Shown piece after piece: positions 41,744-50,184 of a DNA stretch of 64,000 bases. The stretch's first letter is position 1. Each line of letters starts with the position of its first letter. Made by a program: the position numbers and the translations under genes. Source of the DNA: GCA-2862585 sp036340235 (GTDB lineage: Bacteria; Bacteroidota; Bacteroidia; Flavobacteriales; UBA7312); contig JAYYZE010000011.1 in assembly GCA_036340235.1 (NCBI GenBank), positions 41,295-105,294 of the forward strand, written 5' to 3'. The notes below the pieces were generated by a model. The model saw nothing but the letters and a program-made list of their open reading frames with translations, was not told the DNA's origin and searched no databases.

Positions 41744-41825
41744 TGCGGATGAAGGGAGTCGAACCCCCACGCCTCGCGGCACTAGATCCTAAGTCTAGCG
41801 TGTCTACCAATTCCACCACATCCGC
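41744..41825 (-). tRNA. tRNA-Leu (anticodon TAG)
   Basis: An 82-base class II tRNA. Acceptor GCGGATG pairs with CATCCGC, the discriminator is A, the anticodon stem CTAGA/TCTAG encloses CTTAGGA, and a long variable arm (TGCCGCGAGGCG) follows. It is a single-gene unit with its own promoter and terminator. Confidence 0.96.
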
Positions 41826-41839
41826 ATCGTAATGGATTG

Positions 41840-41872
41840 CAAATATAGAATTTTTCATTTTCCAAGCTCAAA
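41840..41872 (-). promoter_or_regulatory. Promoter of tRNA-Leu
   Basis: TTTG (41872-41869) and TATATTTG (41847-41840) on the minus strand, with a 21-base spacer. The start of transcription is predicted near 41833, about 8 bases before the tRNA. Confidence 0.7.
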
Positions 41873-41912
41873 ATTAATCAATGAAATTCAATTCGTAGTT
41901 TGCTTATTGTAG

Positions 41913-41920
41913 TATATTTG
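41913..41920 (+). promoter_or_regulatory. -7 box of the flavin-reductase gene
   Basis: TATATTTG matches TANNTTTG, 25 bases before the ATG at 41946. The spacing favours that ATG over the in-frame TTG at 41922, which would fall before transcription starts. No TTTG is found at the usual upstream distance. Confidence 0.55.
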
Positions 41921-41945
41921 TTTGTATAATATTAGAACACACCAA

Positions 41946-42845
41946 ATGTTACACATTACCCCCAAAGACATATCGGTTGGCCAACTACATCAGTATCTGT
42001 TGGGTTCGGTTGGTCCTCGCCCAATTGCCTTGGCTAGCACCATAGATGAGGATGGTACGCCCAATTTAAGTCCATACAGCTTCTTCAATGTATTTAGTGC
42101 CAATCCACCCATAGCTATCTTTTCACCGGCTAGGCGTGTCAGAGATAATACCACCAAGCACACCTTAGAAAATGTCAAACTGAACAAAGAGGTCGTTATC
42201 AACGTAGTGTCTTACGACATGGTGCAACAAACGTCTTTGTCTAGCACTGAATATGCGGCAGGCGTCAATGAGTTTTTAAAGGCCGGCTTCACCCCCCTTG
42301 AATCTGAAAAGGTACGTCCTTGTAGGGTTAAAGAGTCGCCTGTTCAGCTGGAGTGTAAGGTGATAGATATCACAGCCTTAGGAAAAGAAGGTGGAGCTGG
42401 CAACTTGGTGATTTGCGAAATTATAATGTTACATATCAACGATCGAATTTTGGATGATGATGGCGCAATAGATCCACACAAATTGGATTTAGTTGGCAGG
42501 CTTGGTGGCAATTGGTACTGCAGAAGTTCGTTCGATGCTCTATTCGAAGTAGAAAAACCACTAAGAAATCTAGGCATTGGAGTGGACAACATCCCAGAAA
42601 ATATACGATATAGTTCCATCCTTTCAGGAAATGATTTAGGCATATTAGGAAATGTTGAGGCCTTACCTACACATCTAGAAGTCGATACCTTTAGACAAAA
42701 AAATCAACATATCCCTGAAATTTTCGCATTCAATGAGCAAGATAAAAAAGCTAGAGAAGCACTTCATCAAAGAGCAAAGACCTTACTGAAAGAAGGGCAT
42801 GTCAAGGATGCATGGAAAACATTAATGATAGATAAAATTAACTAA
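41946..42845 (+). CDS. Flavin reductase-like FMN-binding protein
   Basis: A 299-residue flavoprotein. It starts MLHITPKDISVGQLHQYLLG at ATG 41946. SVGPRPIALASTIDEDGTPN and LSPYSFFNVFSANPPIAIF (about 22-60) are the FMN-binding split-barrel motif of the flavoredoxin / flavin reductase family, which passes electrons from NAD(P)H to free flavin or a partner enzyme. The C-terminal 100 residues extend beyond the split barrel (EKPLRNLGIGVDNIP onward), a feature of the longer Bacteroidota members. It stands at the head of a plus-strand run with DUF3127 and AtoE (gaps of 2 and 6 bases). The actual substrate is unknown. Confidence 0.87.
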   Translation: MLHITPKDISVGQLHQYLLGSVGPRPIALASTIDEDGTPNLSPYSFFNVFSANPPIAIFSPARRVRDNTTKHTLENVKLNKEVVINVVSYDMVQQTSLSSTEYAAGVNEFLKAGFTPLESEKVRPCRVKESPVQLECKVIDITALGKEGGAGNLVICEIIMLHINDRILDDDGAIDPHKLDLVGRLGGNWYCRSSFDALFEVEKPLRNLGIGVDNIPENIRYSSILSGNDLGILGNVEALPTHLEVDTFRQKNQHIPEIFAFNEQDKKAREALHQRAKTLLKEGHVKDAWKTLMIDKIN

Positions 42846-42847
42846 AA

Positions 42848-43204
42848 ATGAGTTTAACAATAACAGGAAAATTAATCAAAACACTAGACGTGGAAAGCGG
42901 CACTAGCAAGGCCGGAAAAGAATGGAAAAAACAATCCTTTATTATTGATACGGGTTCTCAATACAATTCAGAGGTATGTTTTAGCTTGTTTGGCGAAGAC
43001 AAGATTGCGCTTTTAGACGGCCTACAACCTGGCACAGAGATAGAAGTTTCCTTCAACCTTTCATCTAGAGAATACAACGGCAAATATTACCACAATATCG
43101 ACGCTTGGCGAATCAACAAATCGGCAGCTGCGGTGGTGGAAAACATTCCTCAAGTACCACTGGATTCGTTGGAAGCCGACGAAGATGATGATTTGCCCTT
43201 CTAA
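42848..43204 (+). CDS. DUF3127 single-OB-fold protein with SSB-like acidic tail
   Basis: The 118-residue protein has one oligonucleotide-binding-like beta domain (MSLTITGKLIKTLDVESGTSK, VCFSLFGEDKIALL, IEVSFNLSSREYNGKYYHNI), the DUF3127 pattern, followed by a linker and an acidic end EADEDDDLPF. That last stretch closely resembles the Asp-rich DDDIPF tip by which bacterial single-stranded DNA-binding protein docks its partners (the penultimate Pro and final Phe are essential in SSB). DUF3127 is a small Bacteroidota family without an assigned role; binding of single-stranded nucleic acid is my inference. It is 2 bases after the flavin reductase gene. Confidence 0.85.
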   Translation: MSLTITGKLIKTLDVESGTSKAGKEWKKQSFIIDTGSQYNSEVCFSLFGEDKIALLDGLQPGTEIEVSFNLSSREYNGKYYHNIDAWRINKSAAAVVENIPQVPLDSLEADEDDDLPF

Positions 43205-43210
43205 ATCACC

Positions 43211-44545
43211 ATGACCGCTCGTTTGTTAGCCATTTTTAAAGCCATTCTGCCAGCACCCTTTACCATCGCGGTATTGCTCACGGCATTTACCTTTTTGTTG
43301 GCCTATTTCATGGGACCTAAGTCGTCATCACCACTTGATCTTTTGAGCTATTGGGAGAAAGGCCTTTGGAATGGACCTTTGTTAGTCTTTGCTATGCAGA
43401 TGATGCTAATGTTGGTCTTGGGTCATGTGTTAGCATTGAGCAAGGTGGTAAGTCGCTATATTGACAAGGCTAGCCAACTTTGCCAAGATTCGGCAAGTGC
43501 AGCCGCGCTAGTTACTCTTCTTACTCTTTTGGTATCCTTCTTTAATTGGGGGCTTGGCCTAGTATTCGGAGCCATTTTTGCCAGAAAGGTGGGAGAACAT
43601 TTTTCAAAAAATAAAACACCGTTGAACTACCCTTTAATTGGTGCAGCAGGCTATTCTGGGCTAATGGTGTGGCATGGTGGCATTTCCGGATCAGCGCCCA
43701 TAAAAATTGCAGAAAAGGGACATTTCTTAGAGCAACAAATGGGGGTCATCGCCCAATCAGAAACTATATTTTCTAGTATGAACCTGACGGTCAGTTTAGT
43801 ACTTCTAATAGTAATGCCCCTGTTCATGTATTTCATGGCCAAAAAAAGTAAACAAGGAGCTCCATTGAACGTTCTACACCAAAGCCCTGTTGCTACAAGC
43901 GATGCTATTGAAGGGGCCGATAAGCTCAACCATTCCAAATGGCTGGCTTTTTTCTTTGGTAGCATCATTTTACTTTATTGCCTATACAAGGCATTTATTT
44001 TACCCGAAGTAGTGAGTTTATCTTTTATCACTCCTAATTTTATAAATCTATTTCTTTTGGCACTTGGGATAGTCTGCCATACTAGTTTTTCTCGCTTTTT
44101 AGACGCAGTCAATCAAGCCATTGGCGGAGCAAGTGGCATCTTGATTCAATTCCCTCTCTATTTTGGTATTATGGGCATTATGAACCACTCTGGCTTGGTA
44201 AGTGTGTTTTCTGATTTCTTTGTAAGTATTTCTGATGAAATCACATTTCCAATATTTACCTTTTTAAGTGCCGGAATAGTGAATGTTTTTGTGCCCAGTG
44301 GTGGGGGCCAATGGGGTGTTCAAGGGCCTATTATTATTGAAGCCGCTAACCAACTCAATGTGCCATATTGGAAAGCCGTCATGGCATTGGCTTATGGCGA
44401 TCAGCTCACCAATATGCTACAACCATTTTGGGCCTTACCACTCCTTGGCATTACGGGTCTAAAAGCCAAGGATATTTTGCCATATAGCATCTTGTTAATG
44501 CTAGTTGGAGCTGTGATTTTTATTAGCGGTATTCTGATATTTTAG
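43211..44545 (+). CDS. Short-chain fatty-acid transporter, AtoE family
   Basis: An inner-membrane carrier of 444 residues and about 11 helices. The family motif is visible: HGGISGSAPIKIAEKGH (about 155-172), FLSAGIVNVFVPSGGGQWGVQGPI (about 355-378) and YGDQLTNMLQPFWALPLLGI (about 395-415). AtoE of E. coli carries short-chain fatty acids such as acetoacetate and butyrate; related proteins may carry other small acids. The SGGGQW motif suggests a re-entrant loop in the transport path. It ends 4 bases inside the convergent ABC-permease gene. Confidence 0.87.
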   Translation: MTARLLAIFKAILPAPFTIAVLLTAFTFLLAYFMGPKSSSPLDLLSYWEKGLWNGPLLVFAMQMMLMLVLGHVLALSKVVSRYIDKASQLCQDSASAAALVTLLTLLVSFFNWGLGLVFGAIFARKVGEHFSKNKTPLNYPLIGAAGYSGLMVWHGGISGSAPIKIAEKGHFLEQQMGVIAQSETIFSSMNLTVSLVLLIVMPLFMYFMAKKSKQGAPLNVLHQSPVATSDAIEGADKLNHSKWLAFFFGSIILLYCLYKAFILPEVVSLSFITPNFINLFLLALGIVCHTSFSRFLDAVNQAIGGASGILIQFPLYFGIMGIMNHSGLVSVFSDFFVSISDEITFPIFTFLSAGIVNVFVPSGGGQWGVQGPIIIEAANQLNVPYWKAVMALAYGDQLTNMLQPFWALPLLGITGLKAKDILPYSILLMLVGAVIFISGILIF

Positions 44546-45591
44546 CTTTTGACATCCAAGGCATCACGAACTGCATTGCCCAATAACACAAAAGACAGCA
44601 CCAGCAACATTATGGCAATTCCTGGAAAGATAGCCAAGTAAGATTTACCCATAACGATAAAAGCATAGTTATCTTTAATCATCGTTCCCCATGATGCCAA
44701 GGGTGGCTGAGCACCCAACCCCAAGAAGCTCAAGCCCGCTTCGATAAGAATAGCTGAAGCAAAATTGGCTGCTGAAATAACAATTACAGCGCCCATCACA
44801 TTGGGTAATATGTGTTTAAAAAGTATTCGCACATGCCCATAGCCTAATGTTGTAGCTGCTTCAACATATTGATTTTCTTTTACACTTAAAACCTCTCCTC
44901 TAACAACACGCGCCACTTCTACCCACATACTTAGTCCGACGGCAACAAAGACTTGCCAAAAACCCTTGCCTAAAGCTAGTGTAATGGCAATTACTAAAAG
45001 CAAGGTAGGAATAGACCAAATGACGTTAATCAACCACATAACAACGGCATCTACCCATCCTCGAAAATAAGCCGCCGAGGCACCCAAACTGATACCAATA
45101 AATAGTGAAATGAATACGGAAATAAAGCCAACTGAAAGTGAAACCCTGGTCCCGATTAAAATTCGACTCAATAAATCCCTACCAAAGGTGTCAGTTCCTA
45201 GAAAGTATGATCTTGACTCTATTTCATACAGCGCATTAGTCATATACTCTTCCTTTACAGCATCATAAGTTAAATAATAAAGAGTATCGTTAGAAAGTCT
45301 ATACGTAAGAATAGGAATTTCTGTATATAAGGCAGTTTGTCCAACAAGCATCTTCTGTATAAATCCAACTTTCTTCACTTGATCATTGGGGACTAAAATA
45401 AGATTGGTAGAAAATCCTGGTTCTTTCTTAGAAAGTTCCAAATGCATATTGTTGGAAAATGGGGTTGAATCTGGTAAAAAAGTATAGCCGATTATACTTA
45501 CTATGAAGGCAATGAATATAACAGTCAAGCCCAAAACACCTAATGGATTGCGCCGAAATTTGTACCACGCTATGTTTGACAAACTACTCAT
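44542..45591 (-). CDS. ABC-transporter permease, DppC/OppC-like, with a large extracytoplasmic insert
   Basis: The 349-residue protein has one N-terminal helix (VLGLTVIFIAFIVSIIGYTF), a periplasmic insert of about 95 residues (35-130, with LSKKEPGFSTNLILV and NALYEIESRSYFLGTD), then five helices with the EAA loop ending VVRGEVLSVKENQYVEAATTLGYGHVRILFKHILPN (residues about 225-260). LGTDTFGRDLLSRILIGTR is the OppC/DppC signature before the core. No OppB, ATPase or binding protein is adjacent: it follows a GT2 gene by an ATGA overlap. Peptide import is doubtful in this setting; the permease may work with unlinked partners. Confidence 0.82.
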   Translation of the reverse strand: MSSLSNIAWYKFRRNPLGVLGLTVIFIAFIVSIIGYTFLPDSTPFSNNMHLELSKKEPGFSTNLILVPNDQVKKVGFIQKMLVGQTALYTEIPILTYRLSNDTLYYLTYDAVKEEYMTNALYEIESRSYFLGTDTFGRDLLSRILIGTRVSLSVGFISVFISLFIGISLGASAAYFRGWVDAVVMWLINVIWSIPTLLLVIAITLALGKGFWQVFVAVGLSMWVEVARVVRGEVLSVKENQYVEAATTLGYGHVRILFKHILPNVMGAVIVISAANFASAILIEAGLSFLGLGAQPPLASWGTMIKDNYAFIVMGKSYLAIFPGIAIMLLVLSFVLLGNAVRDALDVKS

Positions 45592-46649
45592 TTTTTATAT
45601 GACCTGCCTTTCCATTCATAAGTATTTAATTGCGAAGACAACGCTACCCAAACTATGTAAATTGGGTAAATAAATTGTAAAATCCAAAATAATGGTATAA
45701 TCTTATTTAACTCAAAAAAAGAGGCTACTCTTTTTAAAAATAAATAATCCGTGACACTCTTTATTAGATAAGTCAACACCAACGCTTTAATATTGAACGA
45801 TAAAATAAAATAAAGAAAAATTAAGTTGGTTGAAAAAACCAATAAGGCCGACCAAAGGGCACTTTTGTCTTTGTAAGAAGAACTTTTTGAGGCCCATCGT
45901 TTTCTTTGGTTTATAAAATCAGAGAGGGTGCTTTTAGGATGCGTGTACACTATGGCTTCTTGTTCCTTAACAAAATGTATCTTTCCTTTGTTTCTTTTGA
46001 CATGGTGCAAAAGAAAGACATCATCGCCAGAAGCAATTTGATGTTCTGTGGATTTATAGATAGACTTTCTAAATGCCATATTCGCAGCATTGCACATAAA
46101 AGGTTTGTTATTGCCAACAGCTCCTGCTCCCGACGCAATTAAACTCATAAACTCGAGTGCTTGAAATCGGTCAAAAAGATTGGTTAGTGGTCGGTAGGCT
46201 ACTGGACCAAACACAAATTGAACATCATTATCTACAAAGGGAGCCATCATTTTAATCAGCCAGTTGGTGCCAACTCTACAATCGGCATCGGTAGTTAGTA
46301 TAACGTCACTAGATGCGTGCTGTATGCCGAATTCAATGGCTGATTTTTTTCCCGCTTGTGGAGATTTTAAGAGAATTTTTTTTACAGGAAAAGAATCGAT
46401 CAAATCGAAAGAATTATCCTCAGAAGAATCGTCCACAAAAATAAATTCAAGGTGTGTTTTTGGATAGTTTTGATTTTTTAAATCAGCTAACAATAAAGGC
46501 AAGTACTTAGCCTCATTTCTAAAAGCCACAACAATGCTAAGTTTGACCGCCTTGTTATCCTCAAATTGAGATAAACGACCCCACCCCTTAGCGTAGTAGA
46601 AAATCTGAATAATGTAGAGTAACAAAACAATTAAAGCAAAATTTATCAT
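45588..46649 (-). CDS. Membrane-anchored family 2 glycosyltransferase
   Basis: A processive-type glycosyltransferase of 353 residues with a first membrane helix (MINFALIVLLLYIIQIFYYA), the GT2 catalytic core (LSIVVAFRNEAKYLP, FIFVDDSSEDNS, the metal-binding TDADCRVG, and the QRKRW motif at about 258, used in processive enzymes) and two C-terminal helices. The ATG at 46649 overlaps the stop of the flippase gene (ATGA), which fixes the start; the frame upstream to 46721 is not used. It is placed between a flippase-like gene and an ABC permease, so it probably makes a lipid-linked or surface glycan. Confidence 0.87.
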   Translation of the reverse strand: MINFALIVLLLYIIQIFYYAKGWGRLSQFEDNKAVKLSIVVAFRNEAKYLPLLLADLKNQNYPKTHLEFIFVDDSSEDNSFDLIDSFPVKKILLKSPQAGKKSAIEFGIQHASSDVILTTDADCRVGTNWLIKMMAPFVDNDVQFVFGPVAYRPLTNLFDRFQALEFMSLIASGAGAVGNNKPFMCNAANMAFRKSIYKSTEHQIASGDDVFLLHHVKRNKGKIHFVKEQEAIVYTHPKSTLSDFINQRKRWASKSSSYKDKSALWSALLVFSTNLIFLYFILSFNIKALVLTYLIKSVTDYLFLKRVASFFELNKIIPLFWILQFIYPIYIVWVALSSQLNTYEWKGRSYKK

Positions 46650-47620
46650 GTTCGAAAAAACTTCAATTGATATACAAACAATGTACCTACAATGGCTGGT
46701 AAAACTAGATTGATAAACCACAACGAAAAGGCAGCCGTCATAATTCCCAAAACGTTGTCTGAAATAAACCCAAAGAAAAATACAGACACGGAGCCCCTAA
46801 CTCCTATTTCGGTTAGTGCAATAGAGGGTATAACTGACATACTGAAAAATGTTAACGAACTCATTATCATCGAATCTAAAAAAGAAATATCAAGGCCAGT
46901 ATATTTCAATAGCATAAAAAATTGATACGAATAAACGAAATATCTAGTGATACTTAGCCCTAAAACAGCTAAAATATCTCGATTGGTAAAAACATCTAGG
47001 GTTTGACAATATTCTGTGTATTTTTTGAGGGTTTTCCAACGGGTGAGCACCTCCAAAAAACGAGAAGTATTAAAAAGACCTACTAACAAACAGATGATAA
47101 TGATAAGCGCAAAAAAAGTCAACAAAAGCGTGTTGCTAAATAACGATGGCAACACAGACATACTGTATTCTGAAGCAAACAAAACGAGTGCTACCAAACC
47201 AAAAATTAGTGTTATAATTAACTGATTGACATTGCCAAAAATAGTTATCAATACGGCTTTTATTCTATCCGCATGTGAAAGGCAAAAAACGCGTCCACCA
47301 AACTCGCCTACCCTGTTAGGAGTAAACATGGAAACAGTAATACCTAAAAACACTGCTTTCAATGATAACCAAAAACTGACCTTTTCAATTCTAGAAATTA
47401 GAAAGCGCCACTTGAAGGCATCAATAGACCAGTTAACAAGCATTAACCCAAATACAAAAAACAAATCAATATGGCTTCTTTTATTATCAAAAAGAGCTAA
47501 AAACTGTAGCTTGATTTCTTCTAAAGAGTCATTGTCAAATATTTTTTGGTATAAAAACCAAAAGGACAAAACAACAATCAATAGTTTAATGATAAGACCT
47601 AATTTTTTGCTACTTTGCAT
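46646..47620 (-). CDS. Flippase-like membrane protein (lysylphosphatidylglycerol synthase transmembrane family)
   Basis: A 324-residue polytopic protein of the UPF0104 / LPG_synthase_TM family, with about eight helices. ALFDNKRSHIDLFFVF, WRFLISRIEKVSFWLSLKAVF, GITVSMFTPNRVGEFGGRVF (about 85-105) and VIPSIALTEIGVRGSVSVFFF (about 262-282) fit the family well. The family includes the flippase half of MprF and glycolipid-associated proteins of unknown substrate. The start is ATG 47620, 18 bases from the divergent ruvC. The following GT2 gene overlaps by ATGA, so the two act in one pathway by inference. Confidence 0.85.
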   Translation of the reverse strand: MQSSKKLGLIIKLLIVVLSFWFLYQKIFDNDSLEEIKLQFLALFDNKRSHIDLFFVFGLMLVNWSIDAFKWRFLISRIEKVSFWLSLKAVFLGITVSMFTPNRVGEFGGRVFCLSHADRIKAVLITIFGNVNQLIITLIFGLVALVLFASEYSMSVLPSLFSNTLLLTFFALIIIICLLVGLFNTSRFLEVLTRWKTLKKYTEYCQTLDVFTNRDILAVLGLSITRYFVYSYQFFMLLKYTGLDISFLDSMIMSSLTFFSMSVIPSIALTEIGVRGSVSVFFFGFISDNVLGIMTAAFSLWFINLVLPAIVGTLFVYQLKFFRT

Positions 47621-47638
47621 ATTGACAATAATACAAAA

Positions 47639-48196
47639 TTGAAACAACAATCTGACCGAATAATACTAGGCATTGACCCTGGCACCACTATCATGGGTTA
47701 TGGCCTCATTCACGTTAAAAATCAGAGGATGGAATTAATAACTATGGGAGTTATTCATTTATCAAAATTGAAGAGTCACCCTGATAAACTAAAGCGAATT
47801 TTTGAACGTACCTTGAGCCTAATCGATGAATACAAAGTAGATGAATTGGCTTTAGAAGCGCCTTTTTTTGGAAAGAATGTTCAATCAATGCTAAAACTTG
47901 GCAGAGCACAAGGTGTTGCCATGGCGGCTGGTCTCTTTAGAGAAACACCCATTTTTGAGTATGCGCCTAAAAAAATAAAAATGTCAATTACAGGAAGGGG
48001 TTCAGCAACAAAGGAACAAGTTGCTGGCATGTTACAAAACTTATTAAAACTAAAGGAAATACCTAAACAACTTGATGCTAGTGATGGACTTGCGGCAGCA
48101 GTTTGTCATTTTTTTCAAAAGACCTCAATGAAGTCTAAAACATCATACTCATCGTGGTCATCATTTTTAAAAGACAACCCTAATAGACTAAAATAA
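47639..48196 (+). CDS. ruvC: Crossover junction endodeoxyribonuclease RuvC
   Basis: RuvC cuts Holliday junctions with RuvAB. The start is TTG at 47639, giving 185 residues beginning MKQQSDRIILGIDPGTTIMGYG. The catalytic acids are Asp in GIDPGTT (about 12), Glu in LALEAPFFGKN (about 73) and the Asp pair in QLDASDGLAAAVCHF (about 144-147). The frame's other start, TTG at 47615, would overlap the divergent flippase start codon, so 47639 is preferred. It is the third non-ATG start in this part of the window. Its end overlaps the convergent HIT gene by 9 bases. Confidence 0.9.
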   Translation: MKQQSDRIILGIDPGTTIMGYGLIHVKNQRMELITMGVIHLSKLKSHPDKLKRIFERTLSLIDEYKVDELALEAPFFGKNVQSMLKLGRAQGVAMAAGLFRETPIFEYAPKKIKMSITGRGSATKEQVAGMLQNLLKLKEIPKQLDASDGLAAAVCHFFQKTSMKSKTSYSSWSSFLKDNPNRLK

Positions 48197-48586
48197 ATAG
48201 CGGTGACGAATTTCTTTGGCAATTCTTTCAAATTCTGTCTTTGTAAAAACTAGTTTTTCTTTAGAAAAATTTAAATCCTCAACGGAGTTTATAGGAACTA
48301 GATGGATGTGGGCATGTGGCACTTCTAAACCTACAACAGCTACTCCAATTCGTTGGCAAGTGATAGCTTTCTTTTGTGCTTTAGCAACGTCTCTTGCAAA
48401 TGTCCAAAGATTAGTATAATCTTGACCTTCTATGTCAAATAGATAGTCGGTTTCTTTTTTTGGAATCACTAATGTGTGTCCTTTTGCTAATGGGAAAATA
48501 TCTAAGAAGGCCAAATGATGATCATCCTCAGCCACTTTGTAAGAAGGGATTTCATTAGCAACTATTTTGGAGAAAATAGATGACAT
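48188..48586 (-). CDS. HIT-family hydrolase (HINT type)
   Basis: Histidine-triad proteins hydrolyse purine nucleoside phosphoramidates such as AMP-lysine. The 132-residue protein starts MSSIFSKIVANEIPSYKVAEDD, the HINT N-terminal, and carries DIFPLAKGHTLVIPK (about 29-43) and the triad HAHIHLVPI (about 95), with His at positions 1, 3 and 5. The start codon overlaps the greA stop by 1 base (TAATG), so both are co-translated. A greA-HIT pair recurs in Flavobacteriia. Biological role: general nucleotide clean-up. Confidence 0.93.
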   Translation of the reverse strand: MSSIFSKIVANEIPSYKVAEDDHHLAFLDIFPLAKGHTLVIPKKETDYLFDIEGQDYTNLWTFARDVAKAQKKAITCQRIGVAVVGLEVPHAHIHLVPINSVEDLNFSKEKLVFTKTEFERIAKEIRHRYLF

Positions 48587-49059
48587 TATCTAGTAATTTC
48601 AACGATTTCAAATTTCATGAGTCCGCTAGGCACTTGTATTTCTGCTACTTCACCTACTTTTTTGCCTAAAAGGCCCTTAGCTATGGGAGAATTCACAGAG
48701 ATTTTTTTTGTTTTTAAATCTGCTTCACTTTCAGGAACAATAAGATAAGTCATAGTCATAGAGTTGACCATATTTTTTATGGTTACCTTCGACATGATTA
48801 AGACTTTCGAATTGTCTATTTGTGATTCGTCTAAAATTCTAGCTTTTGACAACTCCGATTCTAGCTTTGCTATTTTAGCTTCTAAAAGACCTTGCGCCTC
48901 TTTAGCTGCATCGTATTCTGCGTTTTCTGAGAGATCGCCTTTGTCTCTGGCTTCAGCAATTTGTTTGGCTATGTTGGCTCGTTCTGTCGTCTTTAGAAAA
49001 TCTAATTCGTTCTTTAGTTTTTCAAGACCTTCTTCTGTGTAATAAACTGTATCTTTCAT
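48586..49059 (-). CDS. greA: Transcription elongation factor GreA
   Basis: GreA rescues backtracked RNA polymerase by stimulating RNA cleavage. From ATG 49059 it has 157 residues: N-terminal coiled coil with YTEEGLEKLKNELDFLK, the tip KGDLSENAEYDAAKEAQG (about 41-58) with the acidic pair Asp and Glu that place the catalytic magnesium, and the C-terminal FKBP-like domain (SPIAKGLLGKKVGEVAEIQVPSG). The ATG at 49101 adds 14 residues not found in the family and is rejected. The HIT gene follows. Confidence 0.96.
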   Translation of the reverse strand: MKDTVYYTEEGLEKLKNELDFLKTTERANIAKQIAEARDKGDLSENAEYDAAKEAQGLLEAKIAKLESELSKARILDESQIDNSKVLIMSKVTIKNMVNSMTMTYLIVPESEADLKTKKISVNSPIAKGLLGKKVGEVAEIQVPSGLMKFEIVEITR

Positions 49060-49135
49060 TATATGGTAATTTATAAAATCCAAAGAGAAGATATTATTCA
49101 TATCTCCTCTTCGTGCAAACTATATTTTTTAAATG

Positions 49136-50173
49136 TTAGAGGTCTATTCTGACACCTATAGTGTTCAACAGACCAAAGTGATCGGCTAATCTAAGCGAAT
49201 AGTCAAGTCCAAAAGTGGTTTCCCCTGCTAAGGGAAGTTCAACAGTAAATCCAGCAGTAGGACCAGTCAAATCAACGCTACCATTGTTAATCTCATCTTC
49301 GTAAACATAGCCACCCCTAATCATCACTAATTCTTTAAAAGCATACTCAAGACCCAATCGAAATTGGTCATTTTTAAACGAGTTAGAAGTGAACGTTCCG
49401 GCCGTACTTAGTCGATGATTTTCTGGTAACAAAGGTATATCATACGTTACCCCAATATTCAACAGGGATGGTAATTCAAAGGCATCGGTACGTTGCTCCA
49501 AGGTCATTTCATAATCATTAGCTGGAGCATCCCCTCTGAAAGAGAAACCATCACCACTATATAGCATTGTAGGTCCAACGTTTTTTAAAGCAATACCGAA
49601 TTTGATATGGTCGTCATTTCCGGTTACGTACTGAATACCTGCATCGATAGCCATTCCTCCTGCTGTTACATCTGATGTTCCTTCTACAATGGCTTTGAAC
49701 ACAAAGCCACCATAAATACTATTAGAAAACGCTTTTGAGTACGCTAAGTTAATGTTAGTGGCAGAGATTGTATAAGTTCCTAAACCACCATCAGGAAGTA
49801 GCTCTGTTGTTCTCATAATATCGGCGATAGAGATGGAGGTAACCGATAATCCTAAAACCGACGTTTCACTCAATCTTTGAGAAAAACCAAAAGAGTTGAT
49901 AGGAATATCCGCAATCCATGACGAACGAGAAAAAATCAGCTCTGTTTTGTCTGTGAATGCTAAACCAGCTACGTTGCTATAAATAGATTCTAGCCCACGG
50001 ACTGAGGCAATGTTTGCACCTCCCCAGCCTGAAGATCGTGCCCAAGGATTGATAAGTAATTGACTGGCACCGGCAGAACCCACACGGTCTGGATTTCCAG
50101 CAGTTGCATTAGTACATAATAATGAACTAAAAAAGACAATCCCAAAGTATTTTAGTGTACGTTTCATTTTCAT
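49136..50173 (-). CDS. PorV/PorQ-family outer-membrane protein
   Basis: A 345-residue outer-membrane barrel. After a signal peptide (MKMKRTLKYFGIVFFSSLLCTNATAG) it has the family start GSAGASQLLINPWARSSGWGGANIAS, where the early residues plug the barrel, then FTDKTELIFSRSSWIADIPINSFG and repeated strands, ending GLLNTIGVRIDL. PorV carries T9SS cargo to the sortase PorU; PorQ-like members do related jobs. It sits 11 bases after a 1394-residue exported protein, in the order TonB receptor, big secreted protein, PorV-like, repeated in many Bacteroidota. Whether this is the main PorV cannot be told from the window; a specialised paralogue is more likely. Confidence 0.83.
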   Translation of the reverse strand: MKMKRTLKYFGIVFFSSLLCTNATAGNPDRVGSAGASQLLINPWARSSGWGGANIASVRGLESIYSNVAGLAFTDKTELIFSRSSWIADIPINSFGFSQRLSETSVLGLSVTSISIADIMRTTELLPDGGLGTYTISATNINLAYSKAFSNSIYGGFVFKAIVEGTSDVTAGGMAIDAGIQYVTGNDDHIKFGIALKNVGPTMLYSGDGFSFRGDAPANDYEMTLEQRTDAFELPSLLNIGVTYDIPLLPENHRLSTAGTFTSNSFKNDQFRLGLEYAFKELVMIRGGYVYEDEINNGSVDLTGPTAGFTVELPLAGETTFGLDYSLRLADHFGLLNTIGVRIDL

Positions 50174-50184
50174 ACAAAATATAA

